NCBI GenBank assembly: GCA_963828405.1 | Contig: CAWHEG010000031.1 | Coordinates: forward strand, 1,302,001 to 1,366,000 | Source of the DNA: JANMJD01 sp963828405 | GTDB lineage: Bacteria > Actinomycetota > Acidimicrobiia > Acidimicrobiales > Ilumatobacteraceae | Length of the DNA: 64,000 nucleotides | Direction of reading: 5' to 3' | Part shown: positions 44,205-53,061 of the stretch, piece by piece | Layout of the letters: the number at the start of each line of letters is the position of its first letter | How positions within the stretch are numbered: position 1 is the stretch's first letter | Notes under the pieces: generated by a model | Told to the model about the DNA's origin: nothing | What the model saw: only the letters and a program-made list of their open reading frames with translations | Database searches by the model: none | Position numbers and translations under genes: made by a program

Positions 44205-46169
44205 ATGAGCGACTACGCCTACTACCTGCTGCTGGGCAGTGGGGCGGCGGCGATCATCGCCGCTTTCGGGATCGGGTTGGTGATCACCTACCAGGGATCG
44301 GGAGTCGTCAACTTCGCCTACGGCGCGATCGCCATGTGGGTTGCGTACGTCTACGCCGACCTTCGCAACGGCGCGTATCCGTTCCCCATCCCGGGCCTGC
44401 CCGGCCGGTACCACTTCGGGCACGACATCGGGTTCCGATGGGCGATGGCGTTGTCGATGATCACCGCCGCGCTGGTCGGGCTCATCGTCTACCTGGCCGT
44501 GTTCCGGCCCCTGCGCCGGGCCCCCGCCCTGGCCAACGTGGTGGTGAGCATCGGGCTGGTGATCATCTTCACCACGCTGGTCGACCGGCGATTCGCCGAC
44601 AAGGTCACCCTGCGCGTCGGATCGATCCTGCCCCGCCAGCCGGTGAGGTTCGCCGAGGACGTCACCGTCGCGCGTGACGGCCTGTGGTTGGCGTCGATCG
44701 TCGCCGTCCTCGCCGCCGTGCTCTGGGCCGCGTCGAAGCACACCCGTATCGGGCTCTCCACCCGGGCGGCAGCGGAGAGTGAGAAGGGGGCGGTGCTGCT
44801 GGGGTTCTCCCCCGACTTCCTCGCCGGCCTGAGCTTCGTCGTGGCCACGGTCATCGGCGGGTTCGTCGCCATCCTCGCATCCCCGATGATCCAGCTCAGC
44901 TCCGGGGTGTTCACGTTCGGGTTCCTCATCCCAGCGCTCGGAGCGGCGCTGATCGGGCAGTTCCGCAACATCTGGCCGACGGTCGCAGCCGGGATGGCGA
45001 TCGGGATGATCCAGTCGACCTTCACCAAGATGCAGTCGGATCTCGGCTGGTTCCCGAAGTACGGAGCTCGGGAGGGCCTGCCGTTCCTGGTGATCATCAT
45101 CGTGATGGTCGTGCTCGGGGAGCGGCTCCCCGACCGAGGAGCGGTCGGCGGCTGGCGCCTGCCGGCGGTGCCCGAGGCCAAGGTGACCCCGCTGACGGTG
45201 ATCGCTCCCGTCGTGCTCGCCATCGCCGGGCTCCTGCTGCTCGGGCCCCTGTGGCGTGGCGCGATCATGACCAGCACGATTGCCGCAGTGCTCGCGTTGT
45301 CGCTCGTGGTGCTCACCGGGTTCGGCGGACAGACGTCGCTGGCCCAGATGGCCTTCGCCGGCGTCGCCGGATTCGCATTGTCGAAGCTCGCCATCCAGTG
45401 GAGCATCCCCTTCCCGATCGCTCCGCTGCTCGCCGCATGCTGCGCCACCGTCTTCGGCCTGGTCGTCGGCCTGCCGGCGTTGCGCGTGCGGGGCACCAAC
45501 CTGGCCATCGTGACCCTTGCCGGCGGGGTCGCCATCTCGGAGTTCATCTTCAAGAACCCGCGCTACATCGGTGACGTCTCCACGGGGGGCGCCACGATCC
45601 CGCACCCGAAGCTCGGCGGCTGGGACCTGGCGCTCGTGCTCGGGAGCAAGTCGTCCCGGCCGGTCTTCGGCATCTTCCTGGTGGCGGTGGCGCTGCTGTT
45701 GTCGCTGGCCGTCGCCAACATCCGCCGCAGCGCGACCGGTCGGCGGATGCTGGCCATCCGCTCGAACGAACGGGCGGCGAGTGCCATCGGGATCAGCGTG
45801 GCGAGCGGCAAGATGCTCGTGTTCAGCCTGTCGTCGTTCATCGCCGCCGTCGGCGGTTGCCTCATCGCCTACCGTTTCGGCACCGTCTCGGACGTGTCCT
45901 ACGGCACGGTGGCCTCGCTCGCCGCGCTGGCCGTCGCCTATCTCGGTGGGATCACGAGCGTGAGCGGAGCGGTCACCGCCGGGATCGTCGCCTCGTCGGG
46001 CGTCGCCTTCTACGGCACCAGTCGTGTCGTCGGATCCCTGGGCACGTGGGAGGCGCTGATCGGTGGCGTGCTGCTGATCGTCACGGCGATCCACAACCCC
46101 GAGGGGATCGCCGGCGCGTTCCGGTCCCGGGCCGCCACGCTCGAGTCGACGACGAAGTCGACGCCGTAG
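44205..46169 (+). CDS. Fused LivH-LivM permease of a branched-chain-type ABC importer
   Basis: 654 residues in one chain. The N-terminal half (about 1-310) is LivH-like: ITYQGSGVVNFAYGAIAMWV, RAAAESEKGAVLLGFSPD (the coupling loop). The C-terminal half (from about 355) is LivM-like: VLTGFGGQTSLAQMAFAGV, RVRGTNLAIVTLAGG and MLAIRSNERAASAIGIS. Both coupling loops are intact, so it should dock two ATPases, but no livG/livF genes lie within the window; they may be elsewhere. Fusion of the two permeases is found in some actinobacteria. Confidence 0.93.
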   Translation: MSDYAYYLLLGSGAAAIIAAFGIGLVITYQGSGVVNFAYGAIAMWVAYVYADLRNGAYPFPIPGLPGRYHFGHDIGFRWAMALSMITAALVGLIVYLAVFRPLRRAPALANVVVSIGLVIIFTTLVDRRFADKVTLRVGSILPRQPVRFAEDVTVARDGLWLASIVAVLAAVLWAASKHTRIGLSTRAAAESEKGAVLLGFSPDFLAGLSFVVATVIGGFVAILASPMIQLSSGVFTFGFLIPALGAALIGQFRNIWPTVAAGMAIGMIQSTFTKMQSDLGWFPKYGAREGLPFLVIIIVMVVLGERLPDRGAVGGWRLPAVPEAKVTPLTVIAPVVLAIAGLLLLGPLWRGAIMTSTIAAVLALSLVVLTGFGGQTSLAQMAFAGVAGFALSKLAIQWSIPFPIAPLLAACCATVFGLVVGLPALRVRGTNLAIVTLAGGVAISEFIFKNPRYIGDVSTGGATIPHPKLGGWDLALVLGSKSSRPVFGIFLVAVALLLSLAVANIRRSATGRRMLAIRSNERAASAIGISVASGKMLVFSLSSFIAAVGGCLIAYRFGTVSDVSYGTVASLAALAVAYLGGITSVSGAVTAGIVASSGVAFYGTSRVVGSLGTWEALIGGVLLIVTAIHNPEGIAGAFRSRAATLESTTKSTP

Positions 46170-46271
46170 GTCGCCCGCCGCCGCTCGAGTTGCTCGCCGT
46201 CCCCCGCTGAGAACTGAACCTTCCGAGCGAGTTACGTTGTGGCTCGTACGCAAACCGCGGAGGTCGCTCGG

Positions 46272-48461
46272 ATGGGGACACGATCATCGACACCTGCCGC
46301 GGTCGGGTCACTGGACGAACCGGCGATGCCTGCGGTCCGCACCGAATCGACGTTCTGCCGGGTCTGCCATGCGAGCTGCCCGATGGAGGTCGATGTCGCC
46401 GACAACCGCGTCCTGGCGGTGCGCGGGATCATCGACGACCCGCTGTTCGAGGGTTACACCTGCATCAAGGGACGCCAACTCCCGGCCCAGATGGCCGACC
46501 CGAACCGGTTGCGCGCCCCGCTGCGCCGCCGGCCCGACGGCACGTTCGAACAGGTGACGAGCACGGAGGCGCTCGACGGGATCGGTGCCGATCTGCGACG
46601 GATCATCGACACCTACGGACCGCGGGCAGTGGCTTCGTACACGGGTACCGGCGGCTACCAGAACTCGGTTGCCGTGCCCGCCGCCCGGGCGTTCCACCAG
46701 GGACTGGGCTCGGTGTCGTTCTACACGTCGGTGACGATCGACCAGCCGGCCAAGGGCCTTGCGCCGTTGAGGCTCGGCGGGTGGGAGGCCGGGTACAACA
46801 ACTTCAGCGACGCCGACGTGCTGATGGCGATCGGCTACAACCCGATGGTGTCGTCGTACGGCCCGAATGGCGGGCTGCAGGGCACCAACCCCTTCACGGT
46901 CGTGCGGCGTCGCAAGGCCGAAGGGATGAAGCTGATCGTCGTCGACCCGCGGCGAACCGAGTTGGCCGCCTTCGCCGACATCCACCTGCAGATCCGACCC
47001 GGCGAGGACTCCACGCTGTTGGCCGGGATGATTCGGATCGTGCTCGACGAGGGACTGCACGATCACGAGTTCTGCGAGCGCTGGGTCAGTCAGCTCGACC
47101 TGCTCGCCGCCGCCGTCGAAGGGTTCACGGTCGAAGTCGTCGCCCAGCGCTGCGAACTGGACGCGCTCGACGTCGTCGCTGCAACCCGGATGTTCGCCGC
47201 CGGCCCGCGGGGCACGGCGGGCACGGGCACCGGTCCCAACATGGCCGCCCACTCGAGCCTGTCCGAGCACTTGACGATGGTGCTCAACACGATCTGCGGC
47301 CGGGTCAACCGGGCGGGCGATCGCCTCGACAACGGCCTGCTGCTCTACCCCGAGGTGCCGGCCCGAGCACAGGCCGTCGCGCCGCGTTCCCCGACCACCG
47401 GCCCACCGGCCCGCGTCCGCGAGCTGCGCGGCTACCGCGGGGAGATGCCGACGGCGACGCTCGCCGAGGAGATCCTCATGCCGGGCGACGGCCGGGTGCG
47501 GGCGCTGATCGTCAGCGGGGGGAACCCGGCCGTGGCCTGGCCCGATCAGGAGCTGACGTTGCGGGCTCTCGGCGATCTCGAGCTGCTCGTGGTGATCGAC
47601 CATCGGATGACGCCGACCGCCGAGTTCGCCGATTACGTCATCGCCCCCACCCTGTCGCTCGAGCGTGCCGATGTGCCGCACCTGATGGACCGCTGGTTCC
47701 GGTCGCCGTACACCAACTACACCGAGGCCGTCGTCGAACGCGATGGCGACGTGCTGAACGAGTGGGAGGTGTTCTGGGAGTTGGCCGCCCGCCTGGGGAG
47801 CACCCTGCCCTTCCCGGGTGGTTCGCCCGACATGACGGTGCGCCCCACCGATGACGAGATCATCGACCGCGCCTACGCCGGATCACGCATGCCGCTCGAC
47901 CGGGTGCGAGCCAGTCGGCGTGAAGTGCACGAGGAGATGAAGATCGTCGTGCAACCGGCCGACGAGGGGGCCTCGGCCAGATTCACCCCGGCACCCGCGG
48001 ACCTGATGGCCGAGCTCGCCGCGATGCTGGCCCACCCGGCGACGACGTTCGACGGCATCGACGTGACGGCCTTCCCGTTCCGCCTGATCAGCCGGAGGCT
48101 CAAGCACGTGCTCAACTCCACAGGAACGGAGCTCCCGTCACTGGCGAGGAAGGGCACGACCAATCCGGCCTACATGCATCCCGACGACGTCGCCGGCCTC
48201 GGCCTCGCCTCAGGCGACATCGTCGAGATCCGATCGCCATGGGCCGCAGTGCTCGCTGTCGTCGAACCTGCCGACGACGTCAAGCGGGGCGCCATCTCGA
48301 TGGCCCACTCGTGGGGTGGATCGTCGCTCACCGACGAGAAGGTGCGCGAGATCGGCTCGCCGACCAGCCGCCTCGTGTCGGTGACCGCCGGGCACGACCC
48401 GGTGACCGGGATGGTCGTCTGCAGCGCCATCCCCGTGTCGGTCACTCGAGCCGAGATCTAG
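46272..48461 (+). CDS. Molybdopterin oxidoreductase (formate dehydrogenase/DMSO reductase family)
   Basis: 729 residues from ATG 46272, chosen because GGAGG is 8 bases upstream; a GTG at 46239 sits directly after a TACGTT -10 box and would not be in the mRNA. The N-terminal [4Fe-4S] motif is CRVCHASCP followed by YTCIKG. The bis-MGD domains include MAIGYNPMVSSYG and LIVVDPRRTELAAFAD, and a C-terminal MGD-binding domain ends the chain (KHVLNSTGTELPSLAR, then SPWAAVLAVV). No Sec or Cys Mo ligand is obvious at the usual place, and no FeS or membrane subunit is adjacent, so the substrate and electron partner are unknown. Confidence 0.92.
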   Translation: MGTRSSTPAAVGSLDEPAMPAVRTESTFCRVCHASCPMEVDVADNRVLAVRGIIDDPLFEGYTCIKGRQLPAQMADPNRLRAPLRRRPDGTFEQVTSTEALDGIGADLRRIIDTYGPRAVASYTGTGGYQNSVAVPAARAFHQGLGSVSFYTSVTIDQPAKGLAPLRLGGWEAGYNNFSDADVLMAIGYNPMVSSYGPNGGLQGTNPFTVVRRRKAEGMKLIVVDPRRTELAAFADIHLQIRPGEDSTLLAGMIRIVLDEGLHDHEFCERWVSQLDLLAAAVEGFTVEVVAQRCELDALDVVAATRMFAAGPRGTAGTGTGPNMAAHSSLSEHLTMVLNTICGRVNRAGDRLDNGLLLYPEVPARAQAVAPRSPTTGPPARVRELRGYRGEMPTATLAEEILMPGDGRVRALIVSGGNPAVAWPDQELTLRALGDLELLVVIDHRMTPTAEFADYVIAPTLSLERADVPHLMDRWFRSPYTNYTEAVVERDGDVLNEWEVFWELAARLGSTLPFPGGSPDMTVRPTDDEIIDRAYAGSRMPLDRVRASRREVHEEMKIVVQPADEGASARFTPAPADLMAELAAMLAHPATTFDGIDVTAFPFRLISRRLKHVLNSTGTELPSLARKGTTNPAYMHPDDVAGLGLASGDIVEIRSPWAAVLAVVEPADDVKRGAISMAHSWGGSSLTDEKVREIGSPTSRLVSVTAGHDPVTGMVVCSAIPVSVTRAEI

Positions 48462-48497
48462 CTCGAGCACCTCTGGTGCCACATGATTGGACGTTGA

Positions 48498-49422
48498 TCA
48501 GGCCGTGGGGGCCGGGTCGGGTCGCACGAGGGTGCCACGTGTGCCGGTCAGGACGCCGGCGACCTCGGCGAGCGAACCGATCGCCGCGAACCCGCCGGTG
48601 CGCTCGACGAACCGGCAGACGGCGTCGATCTTCGGGCCCATCGAGCCGTCGGGGAACGACGAGGCGCGCGAGCGCCGCCGGTGTGGTTGCCCGGATCAGC
48701 CGCGCCGCAGCCGAGCCGAAGTCGCTGAACACCCCCTCGACGTCGGTCAGCACGACCAGCGCGTCGGCCCCCATCTCCTCGGCGAGCAGGGCGGCGGTGA
48801 GGTCCTTGTCGACGACCGCCTCGATGCCGTGCAGCGACCCGTCGGGTCCTTCGACGACCGGGATGCCGCCGCCGCCGGCGCAGACGACGACGACACCCGC
48901 ATCCACGAGCAGGCGGATCACCGCCGCCTCGGGGATGCGAACCGGGGCTGGCGAGGCGACGACCCGCCGCCAGCGGTCGCCATCGCGGGCGATCACCCAA
49001 CCCAGTTCCGTGGCTTGCGCCCGCGCTTCGGCCTCGTCGTACACCGGTCCGACGAACTTGGTGGGCGCCCCGAACGCCGGATCGTCGGCTTCGACGACCG
49101 TCTGGGTGATCAGGGCGGCGACGAGCCGACCGGGTAGGTGGTTCTCCAGACCCTGGAGGAGCCAGTGCCCGATCAGCCCCTGCGTCTCGGCGCCGAGCGA
49201 GTCGAGCGGGTAGGGGCGGGCGAGCGAACGATCGCTGGCCGATTCGAGGGCGAGCACGCCGACCTGCGGCCCGTTGCCGTGGGTCACGATCACCTCGTGC
49301 TCCCCCGCCAGGGGCGCCAGCGCAGCCACGGCGACGGCGACGTTGTGCTCCTGCACCGCGGAGTCGGGTCGTTCACCCCGTTTGAGCAGTGCGTTTCCCC
49401 CGAGGGCGACGACGATGCGCAT
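48498..49422 (-). pseudogene. arcC: Carbamate kinase, one frameshift near the C-terminus
   Basis: ATG 49422 lies two bases after the YgeY-like gene. MRIVVALGGNALLKRGER, VIVTHGNGPQVGVLALE and VVVCAGGGGIPVV are classic carbamate kinase motifs. At about 48650-48668 the frame shifts (one extra base), and the adjacent frame supplies the standard C-terminus FPDGSMGPKIDA, then GGFAAIGSL, to TGA 48498. The corrected protein has 307 residues, the normal size. It makes ATP from carbamoyl phosphate released by the upstream YgeW-like enzyme. A sequencing indel is as likely as real inactivation. Confidence 0.88.
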
Positions 49423-49424
49423 GG

Positions 49425-50963
49425 TCAGCCGGCGGTGAAGATGCTCGGGAACCGGGCCAGCACGGCGATCGCGTGCTCGAGTTCGCGGGCGTCGACGTTC
49501 TCGCCGATCCGGTGCGTGTTCTGCTCGACGCCCGCTCCGATCCCGAACATCGCCGGATGTCTCATCGTGCCCGACGTCACCCAGCGCTTCGACACCGGCA
49601 CGTCGATCGCCCCGTCGTCGGCGGGAACCGGGAATCCGACGCCGTCGGTCGAGAAGACCCACCGGTCGACGCGCGGCTCGCGGCGACGCGCCCCGGCGGT
49701 GGCACCGCCGTCGGGCTCGGTGACATGCGGGGTGACGACCCGGCGATACGTCTCGACCGCGGCGCGGATCACCGGGTGATCGGCCGGCGTGACCCAGCCG
49801 GGGTAGATCTGCGGGTTGTCCGGCAGGTAGCCGGTGATCGTCGGGCGTTCGTAGACCGGCACGCCGACGTCAACGGTCAGCCCCGCCTGGCGCGCCGCCG
49901 CGACGGCGACCAGACCGGCGATCTCGGCCAAGGCGCTCTCGGGCGTCTCGCCGAGGGTGAGCCGGCGATCGAAGCGGAACGTGAACCGCTCGGGCACCGC
50001 GCAGTCGCTCGGCGTGTCGAGCGACGCCCACGAGGCGGTGCGCGTCCCCCGGCCGAGGAACTCGTGGTCGGCGAAACCGACGCGCACCGCCTGATCGGCC
50101 GCCTCGGCGAGGATCGCCGCACCGTGCTCCAACGGGTTGAGGCCGAGATGGGGCATCGAGCCGTGGCACGACCGGCCGACGACGGTCACCTCGATCTGCA
50201 TCCGCCCCCGCTGCCCCCGGTAGATGCCGAGGGCGCCCTTCTCGTTGTCCCCCGTACCCTCGGTGAGGATCACCACATCGGGCACGAGGCTCGGCGGCGC
50301 GCCGGGCAGCACCCTGGCGGTCACGTACCGCGGCCCGCCGCCGTCGTTGTCCTCCTCGGCGACCGTGGCGTACGACCGCACGACGGCACCGCGCAGCGCT
50401 CCCTCGGGGACGAGCTCGAGCAGGATCTTGGTGGCGACGATCTGCGACACGACCCCGGCGAGCTGGTCGGCGGTGCCCCGCCCGAACACGAGGTGGTCCC
50501 ACTCGTCGTCGGGCGGGAGGTACCCGAGCTCGGCGCGCAGCGCCTCGCGGTCGAGCCTCGACGGGTCGACGAGTCCGTCGTACGGGTCGACGGCGCCGCC
50601 CAGCTTCTCGCGCCACTGGTCGCGCAGCGCCTGGACGGTGTCGGAGTGCCCGTCGAGGTAGATGACCTTCTTGTCGTCGGGGGCGACGCCGTCGAAGCTG
50701 TCCTGGACGACCCACACGAGGTTCCCGAACTCGTCGAACCAGACGTCGTCGGCGCAGTGGACGGCGTCGATGTCGATGATCGTGTCGCGCAGCATCTCCA
50801 ACCGGGCCCGCTCGTGGTTGGATAGCCCGGCGCTCGGGTCGCCGCCGTCGTCGACGGGTCGATCGACGTGACTGGCGGGGATGCGCACCGCCTCCTTGAG
50901 GATGGCGACCGCCAGCGGCCGATAGCGGGCGGCCAGTTCCGCCACCCTTTCGTCGAGCGACAT
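49425..50963 (-). CDS. ygeY: YgeY-like M20 family metallopeptidase/deacylase
   Basis: 512 residues from ATG 50963, preferred over 50978 because GGAGG sits 6 bases before it and TGAGATG couples it to the upstream gene. Metal site residues: YLDGHSDTV (His, Asp), FGRGTADQLAG, EEDNDGG and the C-terminal EQNTHRIGEN His. GSMPHLGLNPLEHGAAIL marks the M20 dimerisation domain. It matches E. coli YgeY in gene order with YgeW and carbamate kinase. The likely reaction is hydrolysis of an N-carbamoyl or N-acyl diamino acid in a catabolic path that ends in carbamoyl phosphate. Confidence 0.88.
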   Translation of the reverse strand: MSLDERVAELAARYRPLAVAILKEAVRIPASHVDRPVDDGGDPSAGLSNHERARLEMLRDTIIDIDAVHCADDVWFDEFGNLVWVVQDSFDGVAPDDKKVIYLDGHSDTVQALRDQWREKLGGAVDPYDGLVDPSRLDREALRAELGYLPPDDEWDHLVFGRGTADQLAGVVSQIVATKILLELVPEGALRGAVVRSYATVAEEDNDGGGPRYVTARVLPGAPPSLVPDVVILTEGTGDNEKGALGIYRGQRGRMQIEVTVVGRSCHGSMPHLGLNPLEHGAAILAEAADQAVRVGFADHEFLGRGTRTASWASLDTPSDCAVPERFTFRFDRRLTLGETPESALAEIAGLVAVAAARQAGLTVDVGVPVYERPTITGYLPDNPQIYPGWVTPADHPVIRAAVETYRRVVTPHVTEPDGGATAGARRREPRVDRWVFSTDGVGFPVPADDGAIDVPVSKRWVTSGTMRHPAMFGIGAGVEQNTHRIGENVDARELEHAIAVLARFPSIFTAG

Positions 50964-50964
50964 C

Positions 50965-52119
50965 TCAGACCTCCGCATTCGCCGGGGACGTGTTCGCCGG
51001 GGACCTCGTCGGCGCCACCCGGGCGGCGAGGTCGTCGACCTTCGCCGCGGCGAGCAGCGCCATGATCACGTAGAGCTTCTTGTTGGCCTCCGCGGCAACG
51101 GCGACACGGAAGCGGTCCATCACCGCCGGGGAGACCTCGGCGCCGATGTCGGCGGGCAGGCAGTGCAGGTACAGGGCATCGGCGGTCAGCGACATCCGGC
51201 GTTCGTCGCAGATCCAGTCGCGGTTGGCGGCGTTGGCGGCCAGGGCACGCCGCTCGATGTCGCCCATCGCCGCGGCGTCGGCGGCACGGTTGGCGGCGAC
51301 GCGCTCGACCATCAGCGCATGGGGACCCCACGACTTCGGGTACACCGCCTCGGCCCCGGCGAACGCGGCGTCCATGTCGTCGGTGAGCTGGAACGTGCCC
51401 CCGGACTGCGCTGCTCCCTCGCCGGCCCAGCGCAGCGGATCGGCCGACAGCTCGTATCCCGCGGGGTGAGCGAGCGTCACGTGGGCCCCGAAGCGGGTGA
51501 GCAACGACACCAGCCCCTGGGGGACCGACAGCGGCTTCGCGTAACTCGGCGAGTACGCCCACGACACCGTGATCCGCTTGCCGGCCACGTCGCCGCCGAA
51601 GTGCTCGCGGAGCCAGAGCAGGTCGGCGAGCGTCTGCGTCGGATGATCGACGTCGCACTGGAGATTGACGATCGGCACCGCTCGGTCGTCGTCCGTGGCC
51701 GCCAGGTAGTCGTCGATGCCTCGCTTGACATCGTGCATGAAGGCGTTGCCCTCGCCGAGGATCAGGTCGTGGCGGATGCCCAGGGCGTGGGCGTTCATCC
51801 CGAGCATCGCCCCGGTCTCCTCGGCCGTCTCGCCGTGCGACACCTGCGTCGAGGAGCCGTCGACGATCACCGGCTGCATCCCGAGCCGGGCGGCGGCGCC
51901 CGCCCAGGCCGACTTGGTCCGCGTCGAGTTGTCGAAGAACATCGCGTAGGCCAACTCGTTGGGCAGCAACGCCGTCGAGGCGCCGTCCCGGTCGAGTCGT
52001 TGGAAGCGGGCTGCGAGGGCGAGGACGGCGTTCAGCTCGTCGTTCGACCAGTCGTGGGTCGTGAGCAGACTGCGGCCGCGCAGCGAGGCGAGGACGTCGG
52101 GATCGGGGGACGTGTCCAT
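50965..52119 (-). CDS. ygeW: YgeW-like knotted carbamoyltransferase
   Basis: 384 residues from ATG 52119, close to the size of E. coli YgeW. FDNSTRTKSAW is the STRTR carbamoyl-phosphate motif of ATCase/OTCase enzymes, and LYLHCLPADIGAEVS matches the HCLP loop. The middle block DVDHPTQTLADLLWL is the conserved HPxQxLADL motif. It would act in the catabolic direction, splitting a carbamoylated compound to carbamoyl phosphate for the carbamate kinase two genes downstream. The true substrate of YgeW enzymes is unknown. Confidence 0.9.
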   Translation of the reverse strand: MDTSPDPDVLASLRGRSLLTTHDWSNDELNAVLALAARFQRLDRDGASTALLPNELAYAMFFDNSTRTKSAWAGAAARLGMQPVIVDGSSTQVSHGETAEETGAMLGMNAHALGIRHDLILGEGNAFMHDVKRGIDDYLAATDDDRAVPIVNLQCDVDHPTQTLADLLWLREHFGGDVAGKRITVSWAYSPSYAKPLSVPQGLVSLLTRFGAHVTLAHPAGYELSADPLRWAGEGAAQSGGTFQLTDDMDAAFAGAEAVYPKSWGPHALMVERVAANRAADAAAMGDIERRALAANAANRDWICDERRMSLTADALYLHCLPADIGAEVSPAVMDRFRVAVAAEANKKLYVIMALLAAAKVDDLAARVAPTRSPANTSPANAEV

Positions 52120-52226
52120 CGCCTCCTCTGTACCACGGAGCCCGGGTCCGTCGTCAGGGCACAACGACCCGGGTCGCAGGTCACCTCGAGGTCGGTGACG
52201 AAGCGGCCGCCGGAGGACGTCGGCAA

Positions 52227-52988
52227 CTACCTCGTGCCCTCGTCCGCGCCTGATCGCCGCCACTGCGACATGATCCGTGTGGTCTGCTCGTGCGCGAGGT
52301 CGTAGCAGCGCTTGGCGCGGTCGGTATCGAACAGCTGCCTTGGCCACCGGGCGATCTCGGCCACCGCCTGGTTGGGGCGGATGAGCCAGACCTTGCCGCC
52401 GGGATGGGCCTGCTCCCATTCCTGGGTCTCACGACGCACGATTCGCTCGGCGAACCTCCCGCCGGGTCCGAGCATCGGTCCGGCGATCGGGGCGATGACG
52501 AGCAGGTGGCGGGCGTCGTCGGCCAGATCGGCCGAGACGAGCGAGCGGACGCCGCCATCGACGTACCTGCGCCCGTCGATCTGGTGCGGTGCCAGCAGGC
52601 CGGGAACGGCGGACGAGGCGGCGACGAGGTCGGCCGCCGCGTGGTCGGCGCCGGGAAGCAGGACACGCTGCAGCCGGGGGAGCGCGCAGGCCACGACACG
52701 CATCGTCGGGACGCGCCGCTCGCCGAGGACCTTTGCGGCGACGTTGCGGAGGCGGCCCGGGCGCGGGTCGGGCCAGCGGGGGACGTCGTCGGCGAGGAGG
52801 TCGATGGCGTCGTGCCAACGCACGTCGAGGGCGAACGCCGCCGCCGCCCACGACCCCGCCGACGTGCCGACCGACGGGGTCGTCGCCAGGGGGACACCGT
52901 CGGCGATCAGGGCTTCGCCGACACCCAGGAGGTAGGCGATCCCGAACAGGCCGCCTCCCCCGTACGCCGCCGCCAGGTTGGGGGTCAT
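52227..52988 (-). CDS. Patatin-like phospholipase (third in window)
   Basis: 253 residues from ATG 52988; GTG 53021 is a longer alternative. AAYGGGGLFGIAYLLGVGEA is the oxyanion loop, SVGTSAGSWAAAAFA has the nucleophile Ser and YVDGGVRSLVSAD the dyad Asp. No membrane segment. A C-terminal helix is rich in charged residues. No partner gene is obvious; the sulfatase gene upstream on the same strand ends 74 bases away. Confidence 0.88.
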   Translation of the reverse strand: MTPNLAAAYGGGGLFGIAYLLGVGEALIADGVPLATTPSVGTSAGSWAAAAFALDVRWHDAIDLLADDVPRWPDPRPGRLRNVAAKVLGERRVPTMRVVACALPRLQRVLLPGADHAAADLVAASSAVPGLLAPHQIDGRRYVDGGVRSLVSADLADDARHLLVIAPIAGPMLGPGGRFAERIVRRETQEWEQAHPGGKVWLIRPNQAVAEIARWPRQLFDTDRAKRCYDLAHEQTTRIMSQWRRSGADEGTR

Positions 52989-53061
52989 CGCATCGGTCTC
53001 CAACGACGGTTCGTCGGACACCGCCGACGACCGATCGTACCGGCCCTCGTCGCGGGACGCC

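Noticed and set aside
43869..46253. A 794-residue minus-strand open frame
   Set aside because: It mirrors the LivH-LivM permease codon pattern and is rich in Arg, Asp, Gly and His without any motif; a shadow frame.
46239..46271. GTG 46239 as start of the molybdopterin enzyme
   Set aside because: It directly follows a TACGTT -10 box and lacks a ribosome site, while ATG 46272 has GGAGG at good spacing.
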